Notes under the pieces: generated by a model | The model's database searches: none | What the model saw: only the letters and a program-made list of their open reading frames with translations | What the model was told of the DNA's origin: nothing | Program-made: the position numbers and the translations under genes | Shown here: in pieces, positions 25,257 through 34,656 of the stretch | Position numbering within the stretch: the stretch's first letter is position 1 | Layout: every line of letters begins with the position of its first letter | NCBI RefSeq assembly: GCF_016863135.1 | Contig: NZ_BOOH01000066.1 | Location: 1 to 64,000, forward strand | DNA length: 64,000 nt | Direction: 5' to 3' | Source: Planobispora longispora | Lineage (GTDB): Bacteria; Actinomycetota; Actinomycetes; Streptosporangiales; Streptosporangiaceae

Positions 25257-27032
25257 ATGACACCGTTACGGCCGGGGGATCCGCGACAGCTGGGGCCGTA
25301 CCGAATCACGGGACGCCTCGGCGGCGGCGGGCAGGGAATCGTCTATTTCGCGCATTCTCCGGACGGAACGCCGGTCGCGGTGAAAGTGCTCAGGGAGCAT
25401 ATCGCCGAGGACGCCGGGGTGCTCGCCCTGTTCGCGGAGGAAGTGCAGGCCGCCAAGCGCGTGTCCCCCTTCTGCATCGCCCAGGTTCTCGACGACGACC
25501 TGACCGGTGATCATCCCTACATCGTCACCGAGTACGTCCACGGCCCCACCCTCCAGCAGGCCGTCGCCGACCACGGCCCCTACGGCGGCCAGGACCTGCA
25601 CCGGCTCGCGGTCGCCACGATGACCGCGCTGGCCGCCATCCACGAGGCCGGCGTCGTCCACCGCGACCTCAAGCCCGCCAACGTCCTGCTCGGCCCGGAC
25701 GGCCCGCGTGTGATCGACTTCGGTGTCGCCCGCGCCCTGGAGAGCACGTCGGCCACGGCCAGCAGGATCGTCGGCACGCCCGCCTACATGGCGCCCGAGC
25801 AGTTCTCCGGCGCCCGCATCGGTCCCGCAGCCGACATCTTCGCCTGGGCCGTGCTGATGGTCTTCGCCAACACCGGCAGGCCCGCCTTCGGCAGCGACAG
25901 CCTTCCCGCCATCAGCTACCGCGTTCTGAACGCGGATCCCGACCTCGGCGACATCGCCGACCCGCTCCGGCGGATTCTGCTCTCCTGCCTGAGCAAGGAT
26001 CCCGCCGCCCGCCCGCAGGCCGCCGACCTCCTCCTCGACCTGCTGGGACGGGGCGCCGCCGGCGCGGTGCCCGTCGTTCCCGCCGAGGCGCCCGCGTACG
26101 GAGCGGAACGGCCCGCCGCCCCGGTCCCCTCCTCCGGCGGGGCTCCGGATCCGGCGGCCGGGGGGCGGAGGCGCGGGTACAGGCCGCTGCTCTCCGCCCT
26201 GCTGGCGGGTGCGGTCGCCGTCGCCGTGATCGCCGGAGTGCGGTTGTGGCCGCCCGGCTCGACGGCCGGCGGCGCCGCCCTGGCCGGTCCGCGGCCGTCC
26301 GCGGCCGCCTCGGAGAATCCCGCGCCCAGCCTCCTCCCGTCCTCCCCGGGCGAGACCGGCGGACGACAGCCCGGCGAGACCCCCACCGGGACCGCCGGGA
26401 CCCGGTCCGCCACCTCGCCCGCGTCCGTGCCGAAGCCCAGGCGCACGCGCAGCGCGGAACCGGAGCCCACACGCAGCACGGAGCCCAAGCCCAAGCCCAC
26501 ACCGACGTCCACGCGCAGCGCGGCGCCCGAGCCCACGCGGGACGTGTCGCCCGATCCCGAGCCCGACCCCGGCACGCCGCCGCCTTCCGCCGGACCGGGG
26601 GAACTCCGGAACGTCCCGGATCAGGGAGGAGGGGTGTACCGGATCATCAACAGGAACAGCGGCCTGTGCCTGCACGTCCGCGGCGGCAGCGGGGACGACG
26701 GCGCGCGGATCGTGCAGTCGCCCTGCACCGGGGGCGCCGGTCAGACCTGGTCCGTTTTCGGCGACGGCGCGATCGTCAACGGCCGCAGCGGGAAGTGCCT
26801 GGCCATGCCGCGCAGCAGTACGGACGACGGCGCTCTGGCGATCCAGTGGGAGTGTCTGCCCGCCAGCCGCGGGCAGAAATGGGGGTTCCGCGGCAAGGAG
26901 ATCGTCAACCGCAACAGCGGGAAGTGCCTGGCCCTGCCGCGCAGCGCCGTGGAGCCGGGCGTCCAGGCGATCCAGTGGGAGTGCCTGACCGCCAGCCGCG
27001 GGCAGAAATGGCGGTTCGCCCCGGCCGGCTGA
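25257..27032 (+). CDS. Transmembrane Ser/Thr protein kinase with C-terminal ricin-B lectin domain
   Basis: 591 aa; the ATG at 25257 has GGGGAG eight bases upstream. The Hanks-type kinase (about 14-265) has the glycine loop LGGGGQGIV (21-29), Lys43, HRDLKPAN (135-142) and DFG (154-156), plus APE-like MAPEQF, so it should be active. One membrane span lies at about 310-331. A Pro/Thr/Glu-rich extracellular linker leads to a lectin domain (about 455-591). That domain has three beta-trefoil-like repeats with NGRSGKCL and NRNSGKCL and three Q-x-W motifs (QTW, QKW, QKW). The outside domain may sense carbohydrate and signal inward. Confidence 0.93.
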   Translation: MTPLRPGDPRQLGPYRITGRLGGGGQGIVYFAHSPDGTPVAVKVLREHIAEDAGVLALFAEEVQAAKRVSPFCIAQVLDDDLTGDHPYIVTEYVHGPTLQQAVADHGPYGGQDLHRLAVATMTALAAIHEAGVVHRDLKPANVLLGPDGPRVIDFGVARALESTSATASRIVGTPAYMAPEQFSGARIGPAADIFAWAVLMVFANTGRPAFGSDSLPAISYRVLNADPDLGDIADPLRRILLSCLSKDPAARPQAADLLLDLLGRGAAGAVPVVPAEAPAYGAERPAAPVPSSGGAPDPAAGGRRRGYRPLLSALLAGAVAVAVIAGVRLWPPGSTAGGAALAGPRPSAAASENPAPSLLPSSPGETGGRQPGETPTGTAGTRSATSPASVPKPRRTRSAEPEPTRSTEPKPKPTPTSTRSAAPEPTRDVSPDPEPDPGTPPPSAGPGELRNVPDQGGGVYRIINRNSGLCLHVRGGSGDDGARIVQSPCTGGAGQTWSVFGDGAIVNGRSGKCLAMPRSSTDDGALAIQWECLPASRGQKWGFRGKEIVNRNSGKCLALPRSAVEPGVQAIQWECLTASRGQKWRFAPAG

Positions 27033-27113
27033 CGGTCGGGCGCGGGACCGGCCTCGGAGCCGGTTCCGAAGCCGTTCCGGAGCCGTTCCGCGGCCGGGGC
27101 GCGCGGCTCCCGC

Positions 27114-27152
27114 GCGGCGGGCCGTACGGCGTGCGGCCGCACGGCCCGCCGC
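27114..27152. terminator. Bidirectional terminator
   Basis: Perfect 12-bp stem GCGGCGGGCCGT / ACGGCCCGCCGC with a 15-base loop. It lies between the converging kinase and S37 peptidase genes. Confidence 0.8.
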
Positions 27153-27161
27153 GGGGCCCGC

Positions 27162-28577
27162 TCAGAACGTCCGGCGGTCGGGGAGCATGTCGTCGTCGGG
27201 CACGGACGGCGGCGCGCTCCGCGTGACCGGCGGCGCGTCGGTCACCCCGGCCCAGCGCCGCAGGGTCGCCGTCGCCGCCTCGCGGTCGGCCTCGGCCAGG
27301 GCGGAGACGTTGGCCCCGTGGTTGGCTCCCGGCGCGACGTACAGGTGGGAGTCGTTCCTGCTGGGCGTGAACCGCTCGGCTCCCCACGGGTCGTTCTCGC
27401 CGTAGACGAACATCATCCGGCTCGACCGCGAGCGCACCCAGTGGTCCACGTCCAGCATCGGCCACGGGTCGTGCCGGGAGCGCAGCTCGGCGGGGAGGAC
27501 CGAGTTGGGCTGGTAGAGGCCGGGGTGGCGGGTCAGGCCGCGCAGGTGCCGGAACCTCAGCTCGGGCCAGCCGAGCTGGGTGGCCGCCTGGTAGTAGTAC
27601 GGCGTGTAGTACTCGATGCCCTGGTCGGTGTAGAACGACCAGCCCGCGACGGAGTCGATCCAGGCGTAGAGCTCGTCGTCGGAGGCCGTGGCGGGCGGCA
27701 CGTCCGCGCAGTCGGCCGCGGTGGAGTACTGCCAGAACGCCCACACCGTGTCGAGCACCGTCATCTCGAACGACCGGTCGGCGCTGCCCAGCGTCCGGGT
27801 GAAGGTGTAGCCGTTCTGCGCGGCGTACGCCTCCAGCCTGGGCACCAGCCGGTCGCGGCGCTTGAGCGCCTCCTTCTGCACGGTGTCCAGCGCGGTGCGG
27901 CAGGCGGCGTCGCCGACGGTGGCGAAGAACCTGTCGTAGGCGCCGTCGAGGGGGTTGACCCGGTCGTTCGGGGCGACGTAGGCCACCACCCCGTCCACGT
28001 CACCGGGGTAGAAGCGCCGGTGGTAGACCGAGGTCATGCCGCCCTTGCTCGCGCCCGTCTGGATCCACTTGCCGGAGTAGACCGTCTTGAGCGCCTGGAC
28101 GATGCGGTGCTCGTCACTGGCCTCCTGCCAGATGGTGAGGTCGCGCCAGTCCGCCGGGTCCGGCCGGGACGAGCGGAAGAACCGGTGCTCGACCGAGACC
28201 TGGTTGCCGTCCAGCAGCCGGGTCGGCTCGGTCCGGGAGGGGGCGGGGTTCACCGGCAGGCCGTACCCGCCGGTGAACAGGACCGTCGGAGCGGTCTCGG
28301 AGCGGTGCAGCAGGGTGAGCCGCTGCTGGTAGGTGCCCTTGCCGGGATCGCGGTGGTCCACCGGCTGGGTGAAGGCGAGGACGAAGAACCGGTAGCCGGC
28401 CGGCTGGGTCTCCGAGACCACGCTCAGGCCGGGGATGGCCTTGAGCCTGGCCAGCAGGGGGTCCTCGGCCGTCACGGCGGCCGGGGCGGGCGGTCCCGTC
28501 TCCGCCCCGGCGGGCAGGGCGACGGAACCGGCGGTGAGCAGGGCGAGGACGAGGGCGGGGATCACCCGGGTTCGCAC
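27162..28577 (-). CDS. Secreted S37-type prolyl tri/tetrapeptidyl aminopeptidase
   Basis: 471 aa with a clear signal peptide (about 1-25, ending PAGAE). An alpha/beta hydrolase of the Streptomyces S37 type follows. The nucleophile Ser177 sits in TGASKGGMT, the acid is probably in YGENDPWGAERF, and the catalytic His in APGANHGANVS. Early motifs FTQPVDHRDPGKGTYQQR and EHRFFRSSRPD are typical. It should remove N-terminal tri- or tetrapeptides outside the cell, as in maturation of secreted proteins or nutrient use. It is a single gene, converging with the kinase gene. Confidence 0.9.
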   Translation of the reverse strand: MRTRVIPALVLALLTAGSVALPAGAETGPPAPAAVTAEDPLLARLKAIPGLSVVSETQPAGYRFFVLAFTQPVDHRDPGKGTYQQRLTLLHRSETAPTVLFTGGYGLPVNPAPSRTEPTRLLDGNQVSVEHRFFRSSRPDPADWRDLTIWQEASDEHRIVQALKTVYSGKWIQTGASKGGMTSVYHRRFYPGDVDGVVAYVAPNDRVNPLDGAYDRFFATVGDAACRTALDTVQKEALKRRDRLVPRLEAYAAQNGYTFTRTLGSADRSFEMTVLDTVWAFWQYSTAADCADVPPATASDDELYAWIDSVAGWSFYTDQGIEYYTPYYYQAATQLGWPELRFRHLRGLTRHPGLYQPNSVLPAELRSRHDPWPMLDVDHWVRSRSSRMMFVYGENDPWGAERFTPSRNDSHLYVAPGANHGANVSALAEADREAATATLRRWAGVTDAPPVTRSAPPSVPDDDMLPDRRTF

Positions 28578-28810
28578 GATCAGCCTCCTGGGGGTCGCGC
28601 CGCCGGACGACGCGAGGGATCCCGGGCCCGGTCGGGGAGGGAGTGCGTGGTCCGGTGACGTCTGAGAGATGAGCGCCTCGCTGTCACCCTAGTGACGTCC
28701 GTCGCGTTTGAGGAGATCTTTCCGGTGGCCGTACTCCGTGATACCCGGACACCGCGTATATCCGGTTATCCGGTGGAGAAACGTCCGGGCATGGGACAGG
28801 GTGGTCGCCC

Positions 28811-29554
28811 ATGGACCGTCAGCTGATCAGCGCCGTCGCGCACACCGACCACCCGATCGCCGCCCCCGTCAGCGAGACCCACCTGGAGCGGCTGCTCACC
28901 CGGGCGAAGCTCGGAGCCGGGGCGCGCATCCTCGACCTGGGCTGCGGCGAGGCCGCCTGGACGCTCCGGGCGCTCGAGCTCTACCCGGACGCGACGGCCG
29001 ACGGGGTGGACATCTCCGCGCGCGCCCTGGCCGCCGCCGCGAAGGGCGCCGGGGCGCGCGGGCTCGCCGACCGGATCGGGCTGCACGAGACGCCGGCCGC
29101 CGGCTTCACCGCCGCCGAGCCGTACGACCTGGTGCTCTGCGTGGGGGCCACGCACGCCTTCGGCGGGCTCGCCGCGACCGTGGAGGGCGTGCGCCGGTTC
29201 CTGCGGCCCGGCGGCCTCGCCCTCGTCGGGGAGGGCTTCTGGGAGGCGCCGCCCACCCCGGAGGCGCTGGCCGAGCTGGAAGCGACCCCCGACGAGTTCG
29301 CCGACCTCCCCGGTACGGTCGCCGTCGCCGAGGAGGCCGGTTTCCGGGTCGTGTACGGGCACACCAGCGAGCTCGCCGAGTGGGACGAGTACGAGTGGTC
29401 CTGGACCGGCAGCCTGACCCGGTGGGCCCTCGACCACCCCGGCCCCGACGGCGAGGCGGCCCTGGCCGCCGCCCTGGAGCACCGGGACATGTGGCTGAAC
29501 GGCTACCGGGGCGTCCTCGGCTTCGTCACGCTCCTGCTCCGCCGCACCGGCTGA
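28811..29554 (+). CDS. Class I SAM-dependent methyltransferase
   Basis: 247 aa. The Rossmann motif I is ARILDLGCGEAAW (residues 38-50), motif II follows at DATADGVDIS, and the post-motif LVLCVGATHAFGG is typical of the Methyltransf_25/11 group acting on small molecules. The C-terminal region (WDEYEWSWTGSLTRWA) matches an uncharacterised actinobacterial subfamily. The substrate is unknown. It diverges from the S37 peptidase gene across 233 bases that contain no other gene. The ATG at 28811 lacks a strong ribosome site. Confidence 0.85.
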   Translation: MDRQLISAVAHTDHPIAAPVSETHLERLLTRAKLGAGARILDLGCGEAAWTLRALELYPDATADGVDISARALAAAAKGAGARGLADRIGLHETPAAGFTAAEPYDLVLCVGATHAFGGLAATVEGVRRFLRPGGLALVGEGFWEAPPTPEALAELEATPDEFADLPGTVAVAEEAGFRVVYGHTSELAEWDEYEWSWTGSLTRWALDHPGPDGEAALAAALEHRDMWLNGYRGVLGFVTLLLRRTG

Positions 29555-29651
29555 CGGCCGGGCGGCGGGGACGGGGCCGCGGTCTCCGGGGGAGGATCTC
29601 GCCGAAGACGGCGGCCCCTTCGTCGGGATCGGCGGGGCCGGCCGCCCGGTG

Positions 29652-30245
29652 TCAGGAGGCGGCGGGGAGCAGTCCCGTCACCAGCGGGGTCACCTCCGGA
29701 AAGGCCAGGCCGGTCGGGACGTCGTCGGGACTCCAGATCGGGAAGTGGCCTCCGGCGGCCCGGACGGTGGCCGTGGCCCCCAGCTCGGTCACATAGTGCC
29801 TGGCGTGATCGAACGGGTCGGGGGTGAGCACGGGGTCGTCGGCCGCGACGAGCACCTGGAACGCCCGGGCCGCCCGGCGGATGCGCGCCCAGTCGAACCG
29901 GGGGGCGAAGAACGGGTTCAGCGCCTCGTAGCCGACCTCCTTGTAGGGGGTGGCGACCAGAACGGCCCCGGCGTACGGGCCGTGGCGGTCGGTGTCGTGC
30001 CGCTCCAGCAGGCGCAGCAGGGTGACGCCGCCCAGGCTGTGCCCGACCAGCACGGTGTCGGCGGGGTCGGTGTCCCGGGCGGCCGCGGTGAGCGCCGTCA
30101 GCCATGCCTCGGGATCGGGCGCGCCGGGCGCGGGCAGCGCGGGGATCCTCACTTCGGCCCGCCCGTCCAGCGCGGTGCGCAGGTACGGGTACCAGAGGCT
30201 CTCGGGGCCGGTCTCGACGGCGTGCGCGAGGATGATCGTGCTCAT
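29652..30245 (-). CDS. RBBP9/YdeN-like serine hydrolase
   Basis: 197-aa alpha/beta hydrolase. The nucleophile Ser70 lies in VLVGHSLGG, a probable Asp is in VAADDPVL, and the His is in AAGGHFPIW. The short size and the N-terminal IILAHAVETGPESLWYPYLR fit the RBBP9/YdeN group of small cytosolic serine hydrolases. Its ATG overlaps the TGA of the upstream membrane-protein gene (ATGA), so the two form an operon that probably responds to the TetR regulator encoded at 30605-31201. Confidence 0.88.
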   Translation of the reverse strand: MSTIILAHAVETGPESLWYPYLRTALDGRAEVRIPALPAPGAPDPEAWLTALTAAARDTDPADTVLVGHSLGGVTLLRLLERHDTDRHGPYAGAVLVATPYKEVGYEALNPFFAPRFDWARIRRAARAFQVLVAADDPVLTPDPFDHARHYVTELGATATVRAAGGHFPIWSPDDVPTGLAFPEVTPLVTGLLPAAS

Positions 30246-30514
30246 GAGGACTCCGTTTCAGGGGATCGGGTCAGCCACGGGTGGAGGAGCCGGCCGGTGA
30301 CCGGTGAGACGACATAGGTCATCGCGGCGACCAGGGCGGCGGAGAGCAGCGCGAGGCGCAGGACGGGAGGGACCGCGCCCAGGCGCGGGACCAGGAGGAA
30401 CTCGGCCAGCGCGAGCAGGGGGAAGAGCCCCAGCCACGCGGAGACGGCCGCTTTCCAGCGGGGTGGTGCGGTATCGAACGTCACGGTGGTAGAAACGAAC
30501 CGGATCGTTTCCAT
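30242..30514 (-). CDS. Small two-span membrane protein (ABM C-terminal domain-like)
   Basis: 90 aa as annotated from ATG 30514. A palindromic operator overlaps that ATG, so the true start may be GTG 30484 (VTFDTAPPRWK). The sequence PPRWKAAVSAWLGLFPLL, two membrane spans, and the ending VSPVTGRLLHPWL strongly resemble the membrane tail found on many antibiotic-biosynthesis-monooxygenase proteins, here as a stand-alone unit. It is translationally coupled to the RBBP9-like hydrolase. Role unknown. Confidence 0.7.
   Translation of the reverse strand: METIRFVSTTVTFDTAPPRWKAAVSAWLGLFPLLALAEFLLVPRLGAVPPVLRLALLSAALVAAMTYVVSPVTGRLLHPWLTRSPETESS
30492..30511. promoter_or_regulatory. Palindromic operator, probable TetR site
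   Basis: GAAACGA (30492-30498) and TCGTTTC (30505-30511) form a 20-bp near-perfect palindrome with the central bases also paired except one. It covers the annotated start of the membrane-protein gene. With a -10-like TATGGA next to it, a repressor here would block transcription start. The TetR gene at 30605-31201 lies just upstream. Confidence 0.65.
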
Positions 30515-30540
30515 ATTCCGGAGTGGAGATCTTTTTTTCG

Positions 30541-30570
30541 GTGCGGTGCGGTGCGGTGCGGTGCGGTGCG
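30541..30570. repeat. Six tandem copies of the pentamer GTGCG
   Basis: A perfect 30-base pentanucleotide repeat in the gap between the TetR gene end and the membrane-protein gene start, next to a run of T. It lies in the expected -35 and upstream region of the operon promoter, so copy-number change could alter promoter spacing or readthrough. Confidence 0.95.
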
Positions 30571-30604
30571 GGCGTCCCGCATGCCGGGGAGGGGGCGGGA
30601 TCGG

Positions 30605-31201
30605 TCAGGAGTAAGCGGCCGTCAGCCGGTCGGCCAGGTCGGCGGCGTACGGGCCGTCCAGCGCCGCGCCGGTGAACAGCGCGCGGTACCACAGCGGCGC
30701 GAAGAAGTCGTCGAGGGCGGCGCCGATGTCCGCGTCCGCGCGGAGCTCGCCCCGCTCGCGGGCACGCTCGAAGATCTCTCCGGCGGCGGCGCGGCGGCCG
30801 CCCAGGAAGTCCTCCCGGAAGGCCCTGGCCAGCTCGGGGTCGTCGAAGCTCGCCGCCACCAGCCCGGCGACGGTGCGGGCGGTGGCGGTCTCGGTGAGCA
30901 GGCCGACGAAGTCGCGCGCGTACCGTTCGAGGTCCTCGCGGAGCGAGCCGGTGTCCGGGACCGTGAGCCGGTCGGCCGCCACGGCGAGGTACGCCTCGAT
31001 GGCCAGCGCTCCCTTGGACGGCCACCAGCGGTAGATCGTCCGCTTGCTCACTCCCGCCCTGGCGGCCACGGTGTCGAGGCTGAGCTTGAGATATCCGTCC
31101 CGCTCCAGCAACTCGGCGGCCACGTCCAGGATCGCCGACCAGGACTCGCGGCTGCGCGGCCGTCCCGGCCCGCGCGGCCCGGCGCCTGCGGCTGCGGACA
31201 T
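30605..31201 (-). CDS. TetR-family transcriptional regulator
   Basis: 198 aa from ATG 31201 (GGGGGTGTGG just upstream); an ATG at 31246 is possible. The HTH (about 28-70) reads ILDVAAELLERDGYLKLSLD, then VAARAGVSKRTIYRWWPSKG. The C-terminal ligand domain is of the TetR_C_16 type. It is followed by the coupled membrane-protein and serine-hydrolase genes, with a 20-bp palindrome at their start, so local repression is the simplest model. Confidence 0.9.
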   Translation of the reverse strand: MSAAAGAGPRGPGRPRSRESWSAILDVAAELLERDGYLKLSLDTVAARAGVSKRTIYRWWPSKGALAIEAYLAVAADRLTVPDTGSLREDLERYARDFVGLLTETATARTVAGLVAASFDDPELARAFREDFLGGRRAAAGEIFERARERGELRADADIGAALDDFFAPLWYRALFTGAALDGPYAADLADRLTAAYS

Positions 31202-31313
31202 CCACACCCCCGGTGAGCGGTGAACAGGCTCCGACGAACCTATCAAGGCCGGTGACGCGCGGCGGCCACCGTGCCGGGTGGCCGCTTCCCGCCGCGCCCC
31301 CGTCGCCCTCGCG

Positions 31314-32459
<1,146 letters not shown>

Positions 32460-32613
32460 TCGCCCCATCCCTCGCAGGACGCCGTGCGGCGTCGACCTTT
32501 CCCCTCCCGATCGGCCGGTCCGGGGGCCGCATGAGGGATGAGAGGTCAGCGGGAATGTGACTCATGGCACACGGAGGAAGACTCAGAGGGCACGGGAGTC
32601 GGGAGGGCGAGGG

Positions 32614-32979
32614 TCAGGAGGTGGCCCGCCCGTGCTTGGCGATCAGCTTGTCGATCTGGACGCTCAGCCGGGCGCCGAGCGGCCAGCCGATGTAGTGGGT
32701 GAGGAAGATGGCGATCTCGCGGAGCTCGTCGGGGGAGAGCTCGGCGTTGGCCAGGGCGGCCGGGATCTGGATGTCGAGGACGTCGTTGAGTCCCTGCCCG
32801 GCCAGCGCGCCGACGAGCAGCAGCCGCCGGTCGCGCATCGACAGGCCGGGACGGGTCCAGATCTCCGCGAAGAGATGGTCCACGGTGACGCCGAAGAAGT
32901 CGCCGGGGGCGTCGCCGATCTCCCAGCCGTACACCTGGCGCATCATCTCCAGGCCGCGCTCGCGCCGGTCGTCACTCAC
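32614..32979 (-). CDS. Carboxymuconolactone decarboxylase-family protein
   Basis: 121 aa CMD/AhpD-like helical protein. The start is GTG 32979 after GGAGG. The CMD core contains RDRRLLLVGALAGQG and ELREIAIFLTHYIGWP, but the C-x-x-C of AhpD is absent, so it belongs with the PcaC-like decarboxylases. It is the last gene of the leftward ALDH-SDR-HIBADH operon and overlaps the preceding gene by 8 bases. It corresponds in position to M. tuberculosis Rv0771 (from memory). Confidence 0.88.
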   Translation of the reverse strand: MSDDRRERGLEMMRQVYGWEIGDAPGDFFGVTVDHLFAEIWTRPGLSMRDRRLLLVGALAGQGLNDVLDIQIPAALANAELSPDELREIAIFLTHYIGWPLGARLSVQIDKLIAKHGRATS

Positions 32980-33910
32980 CGTGCCTCCTGGGGGAGTCCG
33001 AAGGGGAAATCCGAGGGGGAAGGCCGAGGCCCTCGGCGAGGCGGTCGAGCGCGAGCCGGGCCAGGGGCGTGTCGACGCCGTGCTCGGCGGCCAGGTCGAG
33101 GGCGAGGGACAGGTCCTTCTCGCCGAGCGCGAGCACGTTCTCCATGATCCCGTAGAGCGGGTCGCCGGGATCGAGGGGCGCGGTGGTGGAGCGGAGCATG
33201 ATCGATCCGGGCCCGCCGGTGACGGCGTCGGAGTGCCGGACGACCCGGGCGAGCCGGCGCAGCGGGACTCCGGCCGCCTCCGCCAGCCGCTGCGCCTCGG
33301 CCACGGCGGCGAAGGCGGTGAAGTGCAGCAGGTTGCGGGCGAGCTTGGCCCGGGTGCCCGCGCCGACCGGCCCCATGTGCAGGACGAGATCGGCCCAGGT
33401 CCCGAAGGGCTCCCGGCAGCGGGCGAAGGCGTCCTCGGCGCCGCCGACCATGACCGCGAGGGTACCCGCCTGGGCGCCCATGAAGCCGCCGCTGACCGGC
33501 GCGTCCACGATGTCGATCCGGTACGGCGACGCCCGCTCGGCGAGCCGTACCGCGGTCGCGGCGTGGATGGTGGAGTGGATCGCGACGATCGTGCCGGGGG
33601 CCGCCGCGGGGAGGATCCCGGCCATGACCTCCTCCACCTGGGCGTCGTCGCGGACCATGAGCGAGATGATCCGGCAGCCGGCGGCCACCTCGGCGGGGCC
33701 CGCCGCGGCCCGGGCGCCCTTGTCCACCAGCGGGGCCATGGCCTCCGGCCGGGCGTCGTACACGACGAGACCGCGACCGGCCAGGTGCGCCGCCATGGGG
33801 GCGCCCATCTGGCCCAGCCCGATGAAGCCGTACGGGCCCGGCGGCTCGTCGCGCGAGTCCGGCGGCTCGTGGGATTGCGCCGGTTCGCGCGGCGTGGGGA
33901 CGGCGGTCAT
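32972..33910 (-). CDS. NAD(P)-dependent beta-hydroxyacid dehydrogenase (3-HIBADH family)
   Basis: 312 aa from ATG 33910, which overlaps the SDR stop (ATGA). The N-terminal Rossmann motif is GFIGLGQMGAPMAAHLAG, the substrate motif is DAPVSGGFMGAQ, and the catalytic Lys is in GAGTRAKLARNLLHF. All three family signatures are therefore present. It should oxidise a 3-hydroxyacid or similar. It sits third in the operon ALDH, SDR, this gene, CMD, which fits stepwise oxidation of an alcohol or side chain. Compare Rv0770. Confidence 0.9.
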   Translation of the reverse strand: MTAVPTPREPAQSHEPPDSRDEPPGPYGFIGLGQMGAPMAAHLAGRGLVVYDARPEAMAPLVDKGARAAAGPAEVAAGCRIISLMVRDDAQVEEVMAGILPAAAPGTIVAIHSTIHAATAVRLAERASPYRIDIVDAPVSGGFMGAQAGTLAVMVGGAEDAFARCREPFGTWADLVLHMGPVGAGTRAKLARNLLHFTAFAAVAEAQRLAEAAGVPLRRLARVVRHSDAVTGGPGSIMLRSTTAPLDPGDPLYGIMENVLALGEKDLSLALDLAAEHGVDTPLARLALDRLAEGLGLPPRISPSDSPRRHGE

Positions 33911-34656
33911 GAGCGGAACACCTCGCCGCCGTCGACGTTGAAGATCTGCCCGGTGATCCAGGCGGCCTCGTCCGAGAGCAGGAACAGGCACATGCCGGCC
34001 AGATCCTGCGGGGTGCCCGTCCGCTTGATCGCCAGTTTGTCGCGCACGATCTTCCTGACCATGCCCTCGGGCACGACGGTGCGGTTGGCCTCGGTGTCGA
34101 TCGGGCCGGGCGCGATCGCGTTGACCCGGATGCCCATCCCGCCCAGCTCGTGGGCGAGCTGCTGGGTGATGCCGTTGACCCCGGCCTTGGCCAGGCCGTA
34201 GAAGCCGGAGTACTGCCAGGCGGCGGTGGACGACTGGTTGACGATCGCCCCGCCGCCGCGCTCCTCCATGTACGGCCGGACGGCGCGGGCGCACAGCAGC
34301 GCGCCGTCCATGTTCACCGCCATGAAGCGCTTGTAGTAGTCCCAGTCCACGGTGAACAGGAAGTCCAGCCGCATGGTCCCGAAGATCGCCGCGTTGTTGA
34401 CCAGGTAGTCGATCCCGCCGAAGCGGTCCGCCGCCGCGGCGGCCATGGCCTCGACCGACGCGGGGTCGGACACGTCGGTGCGGACGTACAGGCCCTTGAC
34501 CTCCTCGGCGACGGCCGCGCCCTTCTCGCTGACGTCGGCGACCACGACGCTCGCGCCCTCGGCCGCCAGCGCCCGCGCGTACGCCTCGCCGATGCCCTGC
34601 GCGGCGCCGGTGACGATCGCGACCCTGTTCTCGAAACGGCCCTCGAAGCGGCTCAT
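33907..34656 (-). CDS. Short-chain dehydrogenase/reductase
   Basis: 249 aa. The cofactor motif is VTGAAQGIGEAYA, the structural NNAA follows, and the catalytic Ser and YGLAK sit in NQSSTAAWQYSGFYGLAKAG. The C-terminal NVDGGEVF is typical of classical SDRs. Acidic residues after the second strand (VVADVS) favour NAD. Its ATG overlaps the ALDH stop, so it is coupled within the operon. It corresponds to Rv0769 in the mycobacterial cluster. Substrate not determined. Confidence 0.9.
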   Translation of the reverse strand: MSRFEGRFENRVAIVTGAAQGIGEAYARALAAEGASVVVADVSEKGAAVAEEVKGLYVRTDVSDPASVEAMAAAAADRFGGIDYLVNNAAIFGTMRLDFLFTVDWDYYKRFMAVNMDGALLCARAVRPYMEERGGGAIVNQSSTAAWQYSGFYGLAKAGVNGITQQLAHELGGMGIRVNAIAPGPIDTEANRTVVPEGMVRKIVRDKLAIKRTGTPQDLAGMCLFLLSDEAAWITGQIFNVDGGEVFRS

